A stretch of 32,839 bases of DNA from Chloroflexota bacterium (GTDB lineage: Bacteria > Chloroflexota > Anaerolineae > J036 > Brachytrichaceae): the NCBI GenBank assembly GCA_017743375.1, contig JAGHYX010000011.1:1-32839 (forward strand). The letters are read 5' to 3'. The notes below the pieces were generated by a model. That model searched no databases, had not been told where the DNA came from, and saw nothing but the letters and a program-made list of their open reading frames with translations. The translations under genes and the position numbers were made by a program. This document shows positions 8,704 to 15,700 of this stretch, in pieces. The first letter of the stretch is position 1. Each line of letters opens with the position of its first letter.

Positions 8704-9132
8704 GCGAGCGTCCCGCCGGCTGTCCTCGACTACCTCGCCGTCTATCGTCGCATCGGTCAGCTCGCGCACCTCGCCCGATTCGCCGATCACGTAGAAACGG
8801 CGGCGTGGAGGCGGTAGGTTGAACTCGGCTGGCGCGCTTATCAAGGGCCATGGCTGGGCGCTGAATTGCGCCGGATGGTTGGGCGGCGGCCAGTGTGCCT
8901 GTGGGACGGGCGGCACGTGAACGGTTGGCTGCGGCGAATCCACCCGCTCGTCGCGCCGGCGCAGGACGATCGCCATCGTCAACAGCGTCGAGGGCACAGC
9001 GACCAGCAAGCCGATGAGCGCTCCGCCTAACAGGGCGATGGTGACCTGGTCCACCCGTGAGCCGGCAAACGCTGCGAACACTATAGCGAACAAGACAAGG
9101 CTGACAGCGATTGCTTTGCTCATCCTTTCCAT
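8698..9132 (-). CDS. Two-TM proline-rich membrane protein, partner of FtsK-like gene
   Basis: This 144-residue protein has no recognised family. Two hydrophobic helices (about residues 7-25 and 31-57) are followed by a basic RRRDER stop-transfer segment. A proline-rich linker (about 67-110, with repeated PP and PxP) leads to a short C-terminal segment with RRRFYVIGESGEVREL and many acidic residues. GAGGAG lies six bases upstream of the ATG at 9132, so that start is preferred over the internal Met at 9123. The gene begins 18 bp after the FtsK-like stop on the same strand and is almost certainly in its operon. The gene pair invites the idea that this protein tethers the soluble motor to the membrane; that is inference only. 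Confidence 0.75.
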   Translation of the reverse strand: MERMSKAIAVSLVLFAIVFAAFAGSRVDQVTIALLGGALIGLLVAVPSTLLTMAIVLRRRDERVDSPQPTVHVPPVPQAHWPPPNHPAQFSAQPWPLISAPAEFNLPPPRRRFYVIGESGEVRELTDATIDGEVVEDSRRDARL

Positions 9133-9150
9133 CGCGCACTCCTCATCATC

Positions 9151-10119
9151 CTAATTGGGCATGGCCGCCTGAAAGCGAATCACGCGACCAGCGGTCACGG
9201 CGAGGAAGTCGCCGCTGCCCAGCAGCTTCTCCGCGCCGCTGCCGCTGATGCCCGTGGCCACGCGCGCATCCTCCGCGGATACCACTCGGCCTACCAGCCG
9301 GAGCGGCAGGTTGGCCTTGAGCAGAGAGCCAACAGTTTTGGCTGAGGGTTTTTGCGTGCAGGCGATCAGGTGAACGCCGGCCTCGCGCCCGCGCTGGGCG
9401 ATCCGCGTCAGCAGGTCCACGACCACGCTGCCGCCGGTTTGCACCAGGTCAGCTACCTCGTCCACATAGACCGCCACCCGCGGCAGCGGCTCGAGCTGGG
9501 TATTTCGCTGCTCCATCACCGCCACGACGCGCCTGAGCACAGCAATGGCTTCTTCTGTGGTGTGCGCGATGTCCAGCAGACGATGATGCTCGGTCGCGCG
9601 GACGAAGGGCGACTCCTGGCTGCGCTTCGGGTCGATGATGACAAGCCCGAAGCGGCTGGGGCGATGGCGCTGGCATAGGCTGAGCAGGATTGTGTGGGCC
9701 AAAGAGGTCTTGCCCGACCCAGTCGTGCCAGCAATCAGGATATGCGCCACCTCCGGCGAGGTCAGGCACGCCAGGAGCGGCGCGCCGTCTTCGGCCAGGC
9801 CCAACACCGCAGTGTATGGCGGGATGTCCTTGAGCGAGGCCAAGAGGGCCGAGAGGCGCACAGGCGAGCGCGCCGCGCGAGGGATTTGAACGGCCAGATG
9901 CGAGCCCTGCTGCGTCACGCGCACATTGGCGTTGCCGAGCGCGAGCGCCAGGTCGGCTTGCAATGCTTTGACCTGGTTGACCCTGGTGCCGGGCGCAAGT
10001 TGCAACAGCATTTCAATGAACCCCGGCAACACCCTGCCACCGATGACAGCCGCCGGCGCTTTGCGCTCTCGAAGCACCGCTTCTATCTGATCAGCAGTTT
10101 GATACAGCTTGCGATACAT
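9151..10119 (-). CDS. Soluble FtsK/SpoIIIE-type DNA translocase core
   Basis: The product has 322 residues. Residues about 30-85 resemble the FtsK alpha domain (LAPGTRVNQVKALQADLALAL, then VRVTQQGSHLAVQIPR). The RecA-like motor follows: Walker A GTTGSGKT (132-139), Walker B VAVYVDEVADL (about 214-224), and REAGVHLIACTQKPS. The multi-TM N-terminal domain, the long linker and the DNA-reading gamma winged helix of true FtsK are all missing, so the protein is a bare hexameric-motor core. It could pump DNA at the septum or act in an integrated element, but no relaxase or integrase is nearby. It is the first gene of a two-gene unit. AGGG lies about ten bases before the ATG. Its promoter overlaps a LexA-like palindrome. 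Confidence 0.88.
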   Translation of the reverse strand: MYRKLYQTADQIEAVLRERKAPAAVIGGRVLPGFIEMLLQLAPGTRVNQVKALQADLALALGNANVRVTQQGSHLAVQIPRAARSPVRLSALLASLKDIPPYTAVLGLAEDGAPLLACLTSPEVAHILIAGTTGSGKTSLAHTILLSLCQRHRPSRFGLVIIDPKRSQESPFVRATEHHRLLDIAHTTEEAIAVLRRVVAVMEQRNTQLEPLPRVAVYVDEVADLVQTGGSVVVDLLTRIAQRGREAGVHLIACTQKPSAKTVGSLLKANLPLRLVGRVVSAEDARVATGISGSGAEKLLGSGDFLAVTAGRVIRFQAAMPN

Positions 10120-10135
10120 CCCAGCATCACCCTGC

Positions 10136-10149
10136 AGAACATCCGGTCT
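10136..10149. promoter_or_regulatory. Second, degenerate operator half-matching the SOS-like box
   Basis: AGAACATCCGGTCT matches the upstream palindrome at 11 of 14 positions. It lies 30 bp away, about three helical turns, just after the predicted transcription start. The spacing suggests cooperative binding. One arm is intact and the other has one mismatch. Confidence 0.4.
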
Positions 10150-10158
10150 TTGAAAGTC

Positions 10159-10186
10159 ATTATCCAGAACATTTGTTCTAAGTCAA
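10159..10186 (-). promoter_or_regulatory. Sigma70-type promoter of the FtsK-like operon
   Basis: On the minus strand the -35 TTGACT (10186-10181) and -10 GATAAT (10164-10159) are separated by 16 bases, each with five of six consensus bases. Transcription would start near 10152, giving a leader of about 33 bases. This is the best-looking promoter in the window. Confidence 0.7.
10166..10179. promoter_or_regulatory. LexA/SOS-like operator in the promoter spacer
   Basis: This is the perfect 14-base palindrome-with-spacer AGAACATTTGTTCT (minus strand AGAACAAATGTTCT). The core GAAC-N4-GTTC fits the Gram-positive type LexA/DinR box, GAACRNRYGTTY. It lies wholly between the -35 and -10, where a bound repressor would block RNA polymerase. 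LexA of this organism is not in the window, so recognition is inferred. Confidence 0.6.
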
Positions 10187-10234
10187 GGGGGTTTCACGAA
10201 ATCTGCGCCGGTTTGGGAAAGCGAGGCGCGCACT

Positions 10235-10250
10235 TGTGATAGCAATCACG
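10235..10250. promoter_or_regulatory. CRP/FNR-like dyad
   Basis: TGTGATAGCAATCACG fits the CRP half-site pair TGTGA-N6-TCAC(A). It sits in the 224-bp gap between the divergent FtsK-like and dipeptidase genes, about 77 bp before the dipeptidase -10. It could serve either gene. No regulator gene is in the window to support it. Confidence 0.3.
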
Positions 10251-10326
10251 CGCGCTTAGAGATCGCCATCAGTAAGGAGAGCCTTCGCCTCCACCAATAC
10301 CCCACCCCTTTAACCTGAGGCCCTAC

Positions 10327-10332
10327 TACAAT
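10327..10332 (+). promoter_or_regulatory. Probable -10 box of the dipeptidase gene (leaderless type)
   Basis: TACAAT ends 11 bases before the ATG at 10344 with no Shine-Dalgarno between, the same arrangement as metY and tyrS. No -35 is recognisable. Confidence 0.4.
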
Positions 10333-10343
10333 CTGCCTTGGCC

Positions 10344-11462
10344 ATGTCGCTCGTCGCGCGATACGCCCCGCTGATCGTGGATGCACACCTAGACATCGCC
10401 TATAACGTCCTCTACGCCGGACGCGACTATCGCCGCTCAGCGCACGTGACGCGCCGCAGAGAACGCGGCAGCCAAAATGAACGACGCTTCGGGCAGTGCA
10501 CGGTGGGCCTGCCGGAGATGGTCCGAGGGCGCGTTGGCCTGTGCTTCGGCACAATTTTTGTCGAGCCCTTTTCGCGCCGGATGAATGATGGCCCGCCGGC
10601 CTATCGTGACGCCCATGAGGCGCATCGGCTAGGTATGGCCCAATTGGATTTCTATCGCCGCTTGACCGACGAGGAGCCACACGTCATGCTCGTGACAAAT
10701 CAAAGCGAGCTAAACGCGGTGTGCGCGGCCTGGGGCCTGGCAAGTTCGCCGTCGCCGTTTCGCGGCATGGCAACGCGCGCGCCACATCCGGTGGGTGTTG
10801 TGCTGCTCATGGAGGGCGCTGACCCGATCCTCGAGCCAAAAGAGATAGAGCGATGGTATGAGCTCGGCTTGCGCATCGTCGCTCCGGCCTGGGATACCAC
10901 GCGCTACGCCGGCGGCACGTGGAGCGGTGGACGGCTGACCAAGCTCGGCCGCGCGCTGCTCAGCGTAATGGCCGAATACAACGTCATCCTTGACGTCAGC
11001 CATCTGAGCCACGAGGCCCTCTTCGAAGCGCTTGATGCGTTCGAGGGCCAACATGTGATCGCCAGCCACAGCAATCCCTATCGCTACGCACCGACCGCGC
11101 GTCACTTGCCGGATAAGGCCATTGAGCTGATCGCTGAGCGACAGGGCGTCATCGGCATCGTCATATACAACCGCTTCCTCAAGAAGGAGTGGAGCGGGCG
11201 CAAACACGACGTGACGTTGGACGACGTGGTGAGGATGATCGACCACGTTTGCCAGGTGACCGGCAGCGCCGACCACGTCGGCATCGGCAGCGATTACGAT
11301 GGTGGCTTCGGCGCAGAAGCGATCCCCAGAGAGCTAGATACCATCCGCGACCATTACAAGATCGGCGAGGTATTGTTGGAGCGCGGCTTTGAACCCCAAC
11401 ACGTTGCGAGCATCATGTATGGCAACTGGCTGCGCGTCTTGCGCCGGGCGTTGCCGGCTTAG
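10344..11462 (+). CDS. Membrane dipeptidase family (peptidase M19) hydrolase
   Basis: The product has 372 residues from the ATG at 10344; an in-frame TTG two codons upstream is less likely. Metal-binding motifs of the renal/membrane dipeptidase family are present in order: IVDAHLDIAYN (HxD near the N-terminus), LLMEGADP (bridging Glu), DVSHLSHEAL (His), IASHSNPYR (His) and GIGSDYDGGFG (Asp). The barrel folds around two zinc ions and hydrolyses dipeptides, often with a D-residue. There is no signal peptide, so it is probably cytoplasmic, unlike the mammalian enzyme. It heads a four-gene plus-strand run with a beta-propeller protein, a LytM peptidase and crtY. A role in peptide or cell-wall fragment recycling is plausible but inferred. 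Confidence 0.9.
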   Translation: MSLVARYAPLIVDAHLDIAYNVLYAGRDYRRSAHVTRRRERGSQNERRFGQCTVGLPEMVRGRVGLCFGTIFVEPFSRRMNDGPPAYRDAHEAHRLGMAQLDFYRRLTDEEPHVMLVTNQSELNAVCAAWGLASSPSPFRGMATRAPHPVGVVLLMEGADPILEPKEIERWYELGLRIVAPAWDTTRYAGGTWSGGRLTKLGRALLSVMAEYNVILDVSHLSHEALFEALDAFEGQHVIASHSNPYRYAPTARHLPDKAIELIAERQGVIGIVIYNRFLKKEWSGRKHDVTLDDVVRMIDHVCQVTGSADHVGIGSDYDGGFGAEAIPRELDTIRDHYKIGEVLLERGFEPQHVASIMYGNWLRVLRRALPA

Positions 11463-11469
11463 TCAACCG

Positions 11470-11492
11470 ACCTCTCAAGTCAAAAAAGAGGT
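11470..11492 (+). promoter_or_regulatory. Hairpin that can sequester the Shine-Dalgarno of the beta-propeller gene
   Basis: ACCTCT at 11470-11475 is the exact complement of AGAGGT at 11487-11492, with an 11-base loop. AGAGGT is the Shine-Dalgarno for the ATG at 11499. In RNA the six-base stem would hide the ribosome site, which could lower translation of the second gene of the operon. Confidence 0.4.
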
Positions 11493-11498
11493 ATCTGA

Positions 11499-12836
11499 AT
11501 GAAGCATCGCTCAGGACAGGCGGTCGTCTTTGCGCTGCTCTTGTGTTTCATCGCAGCAATGCTCATCTTTGCGTTGCAGCGCGAGCCTGCGCCGCGGACA
11601 AGGCCGTTCATCGCAGCGCCGCCTGATTCACCGCCGGCTGTGGCGCATCAGCAAGGACAACGGGGCACGCCCGTGCCGCCGCCGCGCTATCCGCCAGCCA
11701 CTTCGCTGCCCGACCGCGAAGCGTCGCTGCGGCCGACGGACGAGTCGCAGCACGGTCGCCCGCCGGTCGCGCTGCCTACTCCGGATGTGCATGCGGCGGA
11801 CGTGATGACCGGCCGGTGGCGGCTGTGGTTTCCGCACTGGCCTTCGAGCACCGCAGCCCCCGTGCTTCGCTCGATAACGCTTGGCGCGCAAGGGGAAACG
11901 CAACAGCACTCATGGCCGGAAATAGCCCTAGGCCTCCAGCCGAGCTTCCCAGGCCCTTCGCTCTACCGACTCCACCCCTCACCCAACCGTCGCCTTTGGG
12001 TGGCCGAGATCGCCTATGGCGAGCAGGTGTATCCCGTCGTCCTCGACCTGCGGCAGGGAAAGGTGTATACGCCGCCGGGCGAGCAGGCGTATTTCTATGC
12101 TTGGCATCCAGATGGCCGGCGCGTCTTGCTCTCGGCGGTCGAGGGATGGTTGCTGGCCGACGCAATCAGCGGGCGCTATGAGCTGTTTACCCTGTTTGAC
12201 GCAGCCGGCGTCCCCTTGCCCGTGCGCGCTGTGGCATATTCACCCGACGGCCGATCCCTGGCAGAGGCCTCGTTATATCCGCCGACTGTGGCCGAGCCGA
12301 CGGCGGCGATAGAGGTAGGCCTATGGAGGGATGGGCAGCGCGCCTCGTTGCTTAGGTTGGTCGGCGGGAGCATGGTCGCTGAGCACAGCCTGCGTTGGTC
12401 ACCGGACGGCGACACACTGGCGCTGATCGCTGATGTTCACGGTGAAGGCCGACAAACGCAACTGTGGACGATAGACACGCGCAGCCGAATCCCGACCCTG
12501 CGAGGCGTGCTCGCCCGAGAGGAGCAATATAACCATCCTCCGGCCTGGTCACCTGACGGTCGCAGCATTGCCGCGCTCGCCCGATCCGGCGCGGACGAGG
12601 CGTTTATCACTATCTTTGATGTGAACGACGGTGGCCAGCGAGAGATACGCCCGCGCACGGGCGGATCGCCATCACACCTGTTTTGGTCCAAGGACGGACG
12701 CTGGTTGCTCTTCTCGCTTGAGCGGGGAGGATACAGCGAGGTTTGGATCACGTCCCCGGACGGCGTGCGACAGCAGGCGCTCGCCGGCCCGCTGCCCGCA
12801 GGCGCTCCCTTCGCCTTGATTGAAGACCATGAGTGA
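11499..12836 (+). CDS. Membrane-anchored TolB/WD40-like beta-propeller protein
   Basis: The protein has 445 residues. An N-terminal signal anchor (about residues 8-27, no lipobox) and a proline-rich stalk (about 30-90) precede a beta-propeller. Its blades carry PD40-type turns: HPDGRR, SPDGRS, SPDGDT, SPDGRS, SKDGRW and SPDGVR, each preceded by an aromatic-rich strand such as YFYAWHPDG. Such propellers serve as extracytoplasmic binding platforms or as lid domains, and no catalytic domain is fused here. AGAGGT lies six bases before the ATG. The gene overlaps the following LytM peptidase gene by eight bases, which suggests joint expression and perhaps a joint role at the cell envelope. Confidence 0.8.
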   Translation: MKHRSGQAVVFALLLCFIAAMLIFALQREPAPRTRPFIAAPPDSPPAVAHQQGQRGTPVPPPRYPPATSLPDREASLRPTDESQHGRPPVALPTPDVHAADVMTGRWRLWFPHWPSSTAAPVLRSITLGAQGETQQHSWPEIALGLQPSFPGPSLYRLHPSPNRRLWVAEIAYGEQVYPVVLDLRQGKVYTPPGEQAYFYAWHPDGRRVLLSAVEGWLLADAISGRYELFTLFDAAGVPLPVRAVAYSPDGRSLAEASLYPPTVAEPTAAIEVGLWRDGQRASLLRLVGGSMVAEHSLRWSPDGDTLALIADVHGEGRQTQLWTIDTRSRIPTLRGVLAREEQYNHPPAWSPDGRSIAALARSGADEAFITIFDVNDGGQREIRPRTGGSPSHLFWSKDGRWLLFSLERGGYSEVWITSPDGVRQQALAGPLPAGAPFALIEDHE

Positions 12837-14466
12837 CCGAACAATCCGTTGGCGCGGAAGTTTGAGCGCGCTCCTTGCGCTAGGTGCAGCGCTGACATCC
12901 GGCGCATCTGCCCAAGGTCAGCAGACGTTGCGCATCAGCCCGCCGTTCTCGGGCACCTATCGCCTGACGGCCTACTTTGACCACTACTTTCCGAATTATG
13001 CGTCTGACCCAGATGGTCGCGTGACGGTTTACACGGGCGAGAACGTAGCAAGCTGCGCGCCTTATTGCTATCGCGGGCATAGCGGCTATGACTGGTCTAT
13101 GAGCGCCGGCACGCCGGTTCGCGCAGCCGCAGATGGCGTGGTGGAGGGCGTGGTGGAATCGAGCACGGGCTACGGCAACCGGGTCGTCATTCGGCATGAC
13201 AACGGCTACCGGACGATCTACACGCACTTGCGTGAGCATCGGCCGGCCCAAGGCGCGCCGGCATTCAACGTCGTCGTCAGCCAGAGCGTGCGGGCAGGGG
13301 ACGTGATAGGGTGGAGCGGGAATACCGGCAATTCCTCGGGCGCTCACCTGCACTTCGGGGTGTATCGCGGCCCGTGCCTGCTGAGCGACGGCCGCATCTA
13401 TGAACGCAATGCAACTGACCCCTTCGGTTGGCGCGGCAGTGGGCCCGACCCACTGTTGAACTATCCGAGCGCTGGTCAGGGACACACGGCGGCGTGTCTC
13501 TGGCGCAGCCATGACGACCCCATCTCTTGCGATGACGTGGTTGTGGAAGACGCGAGCGCTGGCTCAATCGTCGCCGGCAGGTGGCTGACCAGCACGCGAG
13601 GGAACGGATATCACATGTACTACACCTATACGCTGACCAGCAGCAGCCCAATCTCGGCGAGTTGGACGACGACGGCGATCTCGGCGGGCCTATACCGCAT
13701 CTATGCCTATGTACCTTCGCAGTACGCCACCACACGGCAGGCGCGATATTCAATCTGGACGGCAAATGGCTGGCAGGATGTCCTGCTGAATCAGCTCATC
13801 TATTCCGATGTATGGGTCTCACTGGGTGAGTACGTGTTGTCCCCCGGCCAAGGGCACGTGGTCATGTATGTCGGCACCGGCGAGTCGCCAGCGCGCTGGA
13901 TCGCAGCAGACGCGGTGAAGTTTCGCAGGCTCGGACCGCTCCAATCAAGCTACGCGGTTTACCTGCCCATGGCGCTTCACGCCTATTGCCCTGTGGGGCA
14001 CGGGCAGCTCATCGTGAATGGCGATTTCAGCACGGGCGACGCGACCGGCTGGGAGACCGAGCGCAGCCATGGACAAGAGCCGATCATCCAGCGCTACAAC
14101 GAGACCGACTACGGGGCGTGGCTCGGGCGTTATGACGACAATCAAGACTGGCTCTCTCAATTCATCACATCATGCGCCGAAACGCAGCTCAGCCTCTCGT
14201 TTTGGTGGTGGATGAACTCTATGGAGGCGGAGGAGGCGGACGAGCGAGATTATCTCTATGTGCGGCTGCGCAGCGCGAGCGGCGAGTTGCTCCAGACGAT
14301 CTTCACGTTGTCCAACCGCAGCCAGCGCGAACAGTGGGAGCAAGCAGTGTTTGACTTAAGCGCCTATGCAGGTCACGCCTTCTGGCTTTCCTTTGAGGCT
14401 ATCAACGACGCTGCCCAGCCCACCCACTTCTGGATTGACCACGTGAGCTTGACAGCGGGCCGCTAG
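12829..14466 (+). CDS. Secreted LytM/M23 metallopeptidase with golvesin-like and lectin-like C-terminal domains
   Basis: The product has 545 residues. The signal peptide spans residues 1-30 (SLSALLALGAALTSGASAQG). The M23 domain (about 75-215) has HSGYD (His84, Asp88) and HLHFG (His173, His175), the zinc and catalytic residues of LytM endopeptidases that cut peptidoglycan cross-bridges. Residues about 235-370 resemble the golvesin C-terminal-like beta domain (VVEDASAG, GLYRIYAYVPSQ, WIAADAVKF). A VYLPMALH linker follows, then a C-terminal beta-sandwich (about 395-545) beginning IVNGDFSTGDATGWE that looks carbohydrate-binding. The start ATG at 12829 is chosen over TTG at 12820 and begins the signal peptide. 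crtY follows after 13 bp. Confidence 0.88.
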   Translation: MSDRTIRWRGSLSALLALGAALTSGASAQGQQTLRISPPFSGTYRLTAYFDHYFPNYASDPDGRVTVYTGENVASCAPYCYRGHSGYDWSMSAGTPVRAAADGVVEGVVESSTGYGNRVVIRHDNGYRTIYTHLREHRPAQGAPAFNVVVSQSVRAGDVIGWSGNTGNSSGAHLHFGVYRGPCLLSDGRIYERNATDPFGWRGSGPDPLLNYPSAGQGHTAACLWRSHDDPISCDDVVVEDASAGSIVAGRWLTSTRGNGYHMYYTYTLTSSSPISASWTTTAISAGLYRIYAYVPSQYATTRQARYSIWTANGWQDVLLNQLIYSDVWVSLGEYVLSPGQGHVVMYVGTGESPARWIAADAVKFRRLGPLQSSYAVYLPMALHAYCPVGHGQLIVNGDFSTGDATGWETERSHGQEPIIQRYNETDYGAWLGRYDDNQDWLSQFITSCAETQLSLSFWWWMNSMEAEEADERDYLYVRLRSASGELLQTIFTLSNRSQREQWEQAVFDLSAYAGHAFWLSFEAINDAAQPTHFWIDHVSLTAGR

Positions 14467-14479
14467 GGCTTGTGCGCAC

Positions 14480-15664
14480 ATGTATGACTATCTCATCACC
14501 GGAGCCGGCGCAGCAGGCTTGAGCCTAGCGTATCACCTCAACCAGGCTGGCCTGAGCGACAAGCGCATTCTGCTCATTGACCGCGCGCCAAAGGCAGGGA
14601 ACGACCGCACCTGGTGCTTCTGGGAGGACCGGCCAGGCTCATTTGAGGCGTTGGTCTTTCGCGCCTGGGACTGCATTGGGGTCTACAGCCCCGACTTCTG
14701 TGCCAGGCTGGATATCCGGCCCTACCGCTACAAGATGATCCGCGCTGTGGACTTTTATCGCTTCATGGACGATTGGTTGGCCGAGCAGCCGAACATCGCG
14801 CGTGTCTGGGCCGAAGTGGTCAGCGTAGAGACAATCGGCGAGCACGCCGTGGCGCGCACGAAGTCGGGTGAGGTATATCGCGGCGCATGGGCGTTTAACA
14901 GCATTCCGCTGATCAAGGTCACACCTCAGCCGGCTTATCACCACCTGCTCCAGCACTTTCTCGGCTGGGTGATCCACACGACTCAGCCGGCTTTTGAACC
15001 AGAGGTAGCCACGCTGATGGATTTTCGCGTCGAGCAGAGCGGCGACACGCGTTTTGTGTATGTCCTGCCGTTTGATGCGCACACGGCGCTGGTGGAGTAC
15101 ACGGTCTTCTCGCCGGCCCTGCTGACGCGCGACGAATACGCGCGCCCGCTGGCAGGCTACGTCAACCGGCAGTTGGGAATTGCGGACTTTGAGGTGCAGC
15201 ACGAAGAGTTTGGCGTGATTCCGATGACTGATGCGCCCTTTCCCAGCCGCTCCGGTGCGCGCGTATACCACATTGGCACGGCAGGCGGCGACACCAAACC
15301 AAGCACCGGCTATACCTTTCGACGCATTCAACGCCGAACCCAGCGCATCGCCTGGTCGCTCAGGCAGAGCGGCGCGCCGCCCGACGACCGCCAGCCGACG
15401 TCCGCGCGACACGCGCTGCTGGATAGCGCCTTGCTGAATGTGCTCAGCCGCGGCCGCCTGCCGGGCTGGCGTGTGTTCGCGGATCTCTTTGCACGCAACC
15501 CGCCGCAACGGGTGCTGCGCTTTCTGGACGAAGATACGACGCTGCCGGAGGATCTACTCATCATGTCCAGCGTGAACCTGCCGGCCTTTCTGGCGGCCAC
15601 AGCGGACGTGCTGCGCGGCAGGTTATCAAGAGCAAACCGACGGCGCGCTCGCCAAGATGTCTGA
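14480..15664 (+). CDS. crtY: Lycopene cyclase, CrtY type
   Basis: The product has 394 residues. The FAD-binding start ITGAGAAGLSLAYHL (about 6-20) and DRTWCFWE are CrtY-family motifs, as are FLGWVIHTTQPAFEP, LPFDAHTALVEYTVFS, GVIPMTDAPFP and HIGTAGGDTKPSTGYTF. The family consists of flavin-dependent lycopene beta-cyclases of proteobacteria and Bacteroidota. It catalyses non-redox cyclisation of the lycopene ends to beta-rings, giving gamma- or beta-carotene. The enzyme is expected at the cytoplasmic membrane surface. The gene is 13 bp after the LytM peptidase gene and has no evident promoter of its own. Chloroflexota phototrophs are known for CruA or CrtYcd cyclases, so a CrtY-type enzyme may mark horizontal transfer. 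Whether it is mono- or bicyclising is not readable from sequence. Confidence 0.92.
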   Translation: MYDYLITGAGAAGLSLAYHLNQAGLSDKRILLIDRAPKAGNDRTWCFWEDRPGSFEALVFRAWDCIGVYSPDFCARLDIRPYRYKMIRAVDFYRFMDDWLAEQPNIARVWAEVVSVETIGEHAVARTKSGEVYRGAWAFNSIPLIKVTPQPAYHHLLQHFLGWVIHTTQPAFEPEVATLMDFRVEQSGDTRFVYVLPFDAHTALVEYTVFSPALLTRDEYARPLAGYVNRQLGIADFEVQHEEFGVIPMTDAPFPSRSGARVYHIGTAGGDTKPSTGYTFRRIQRRTQRIAWSLRQSGAPPDDRQPTSARHALLDSALLNVLSRGRLPGWRVFADLFARNPPQRVLRFLDEDTTLPEDLLIMSSVNLPAFLAATADVLRGRLSRANRRRARQDV

Positions 15665-15700
15665 TGAAGCAGGGGAGAAGCTCGCCCCGGCGCATTTCGC

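Noticed and set aside
15672-15688. GGGG...CCCC stem-loop between convergent crtY and the PhyH-family gene as a terminator
   Set aside because: The stem is only four pairs with a nine-base loop, and no T tract follows on either strand.
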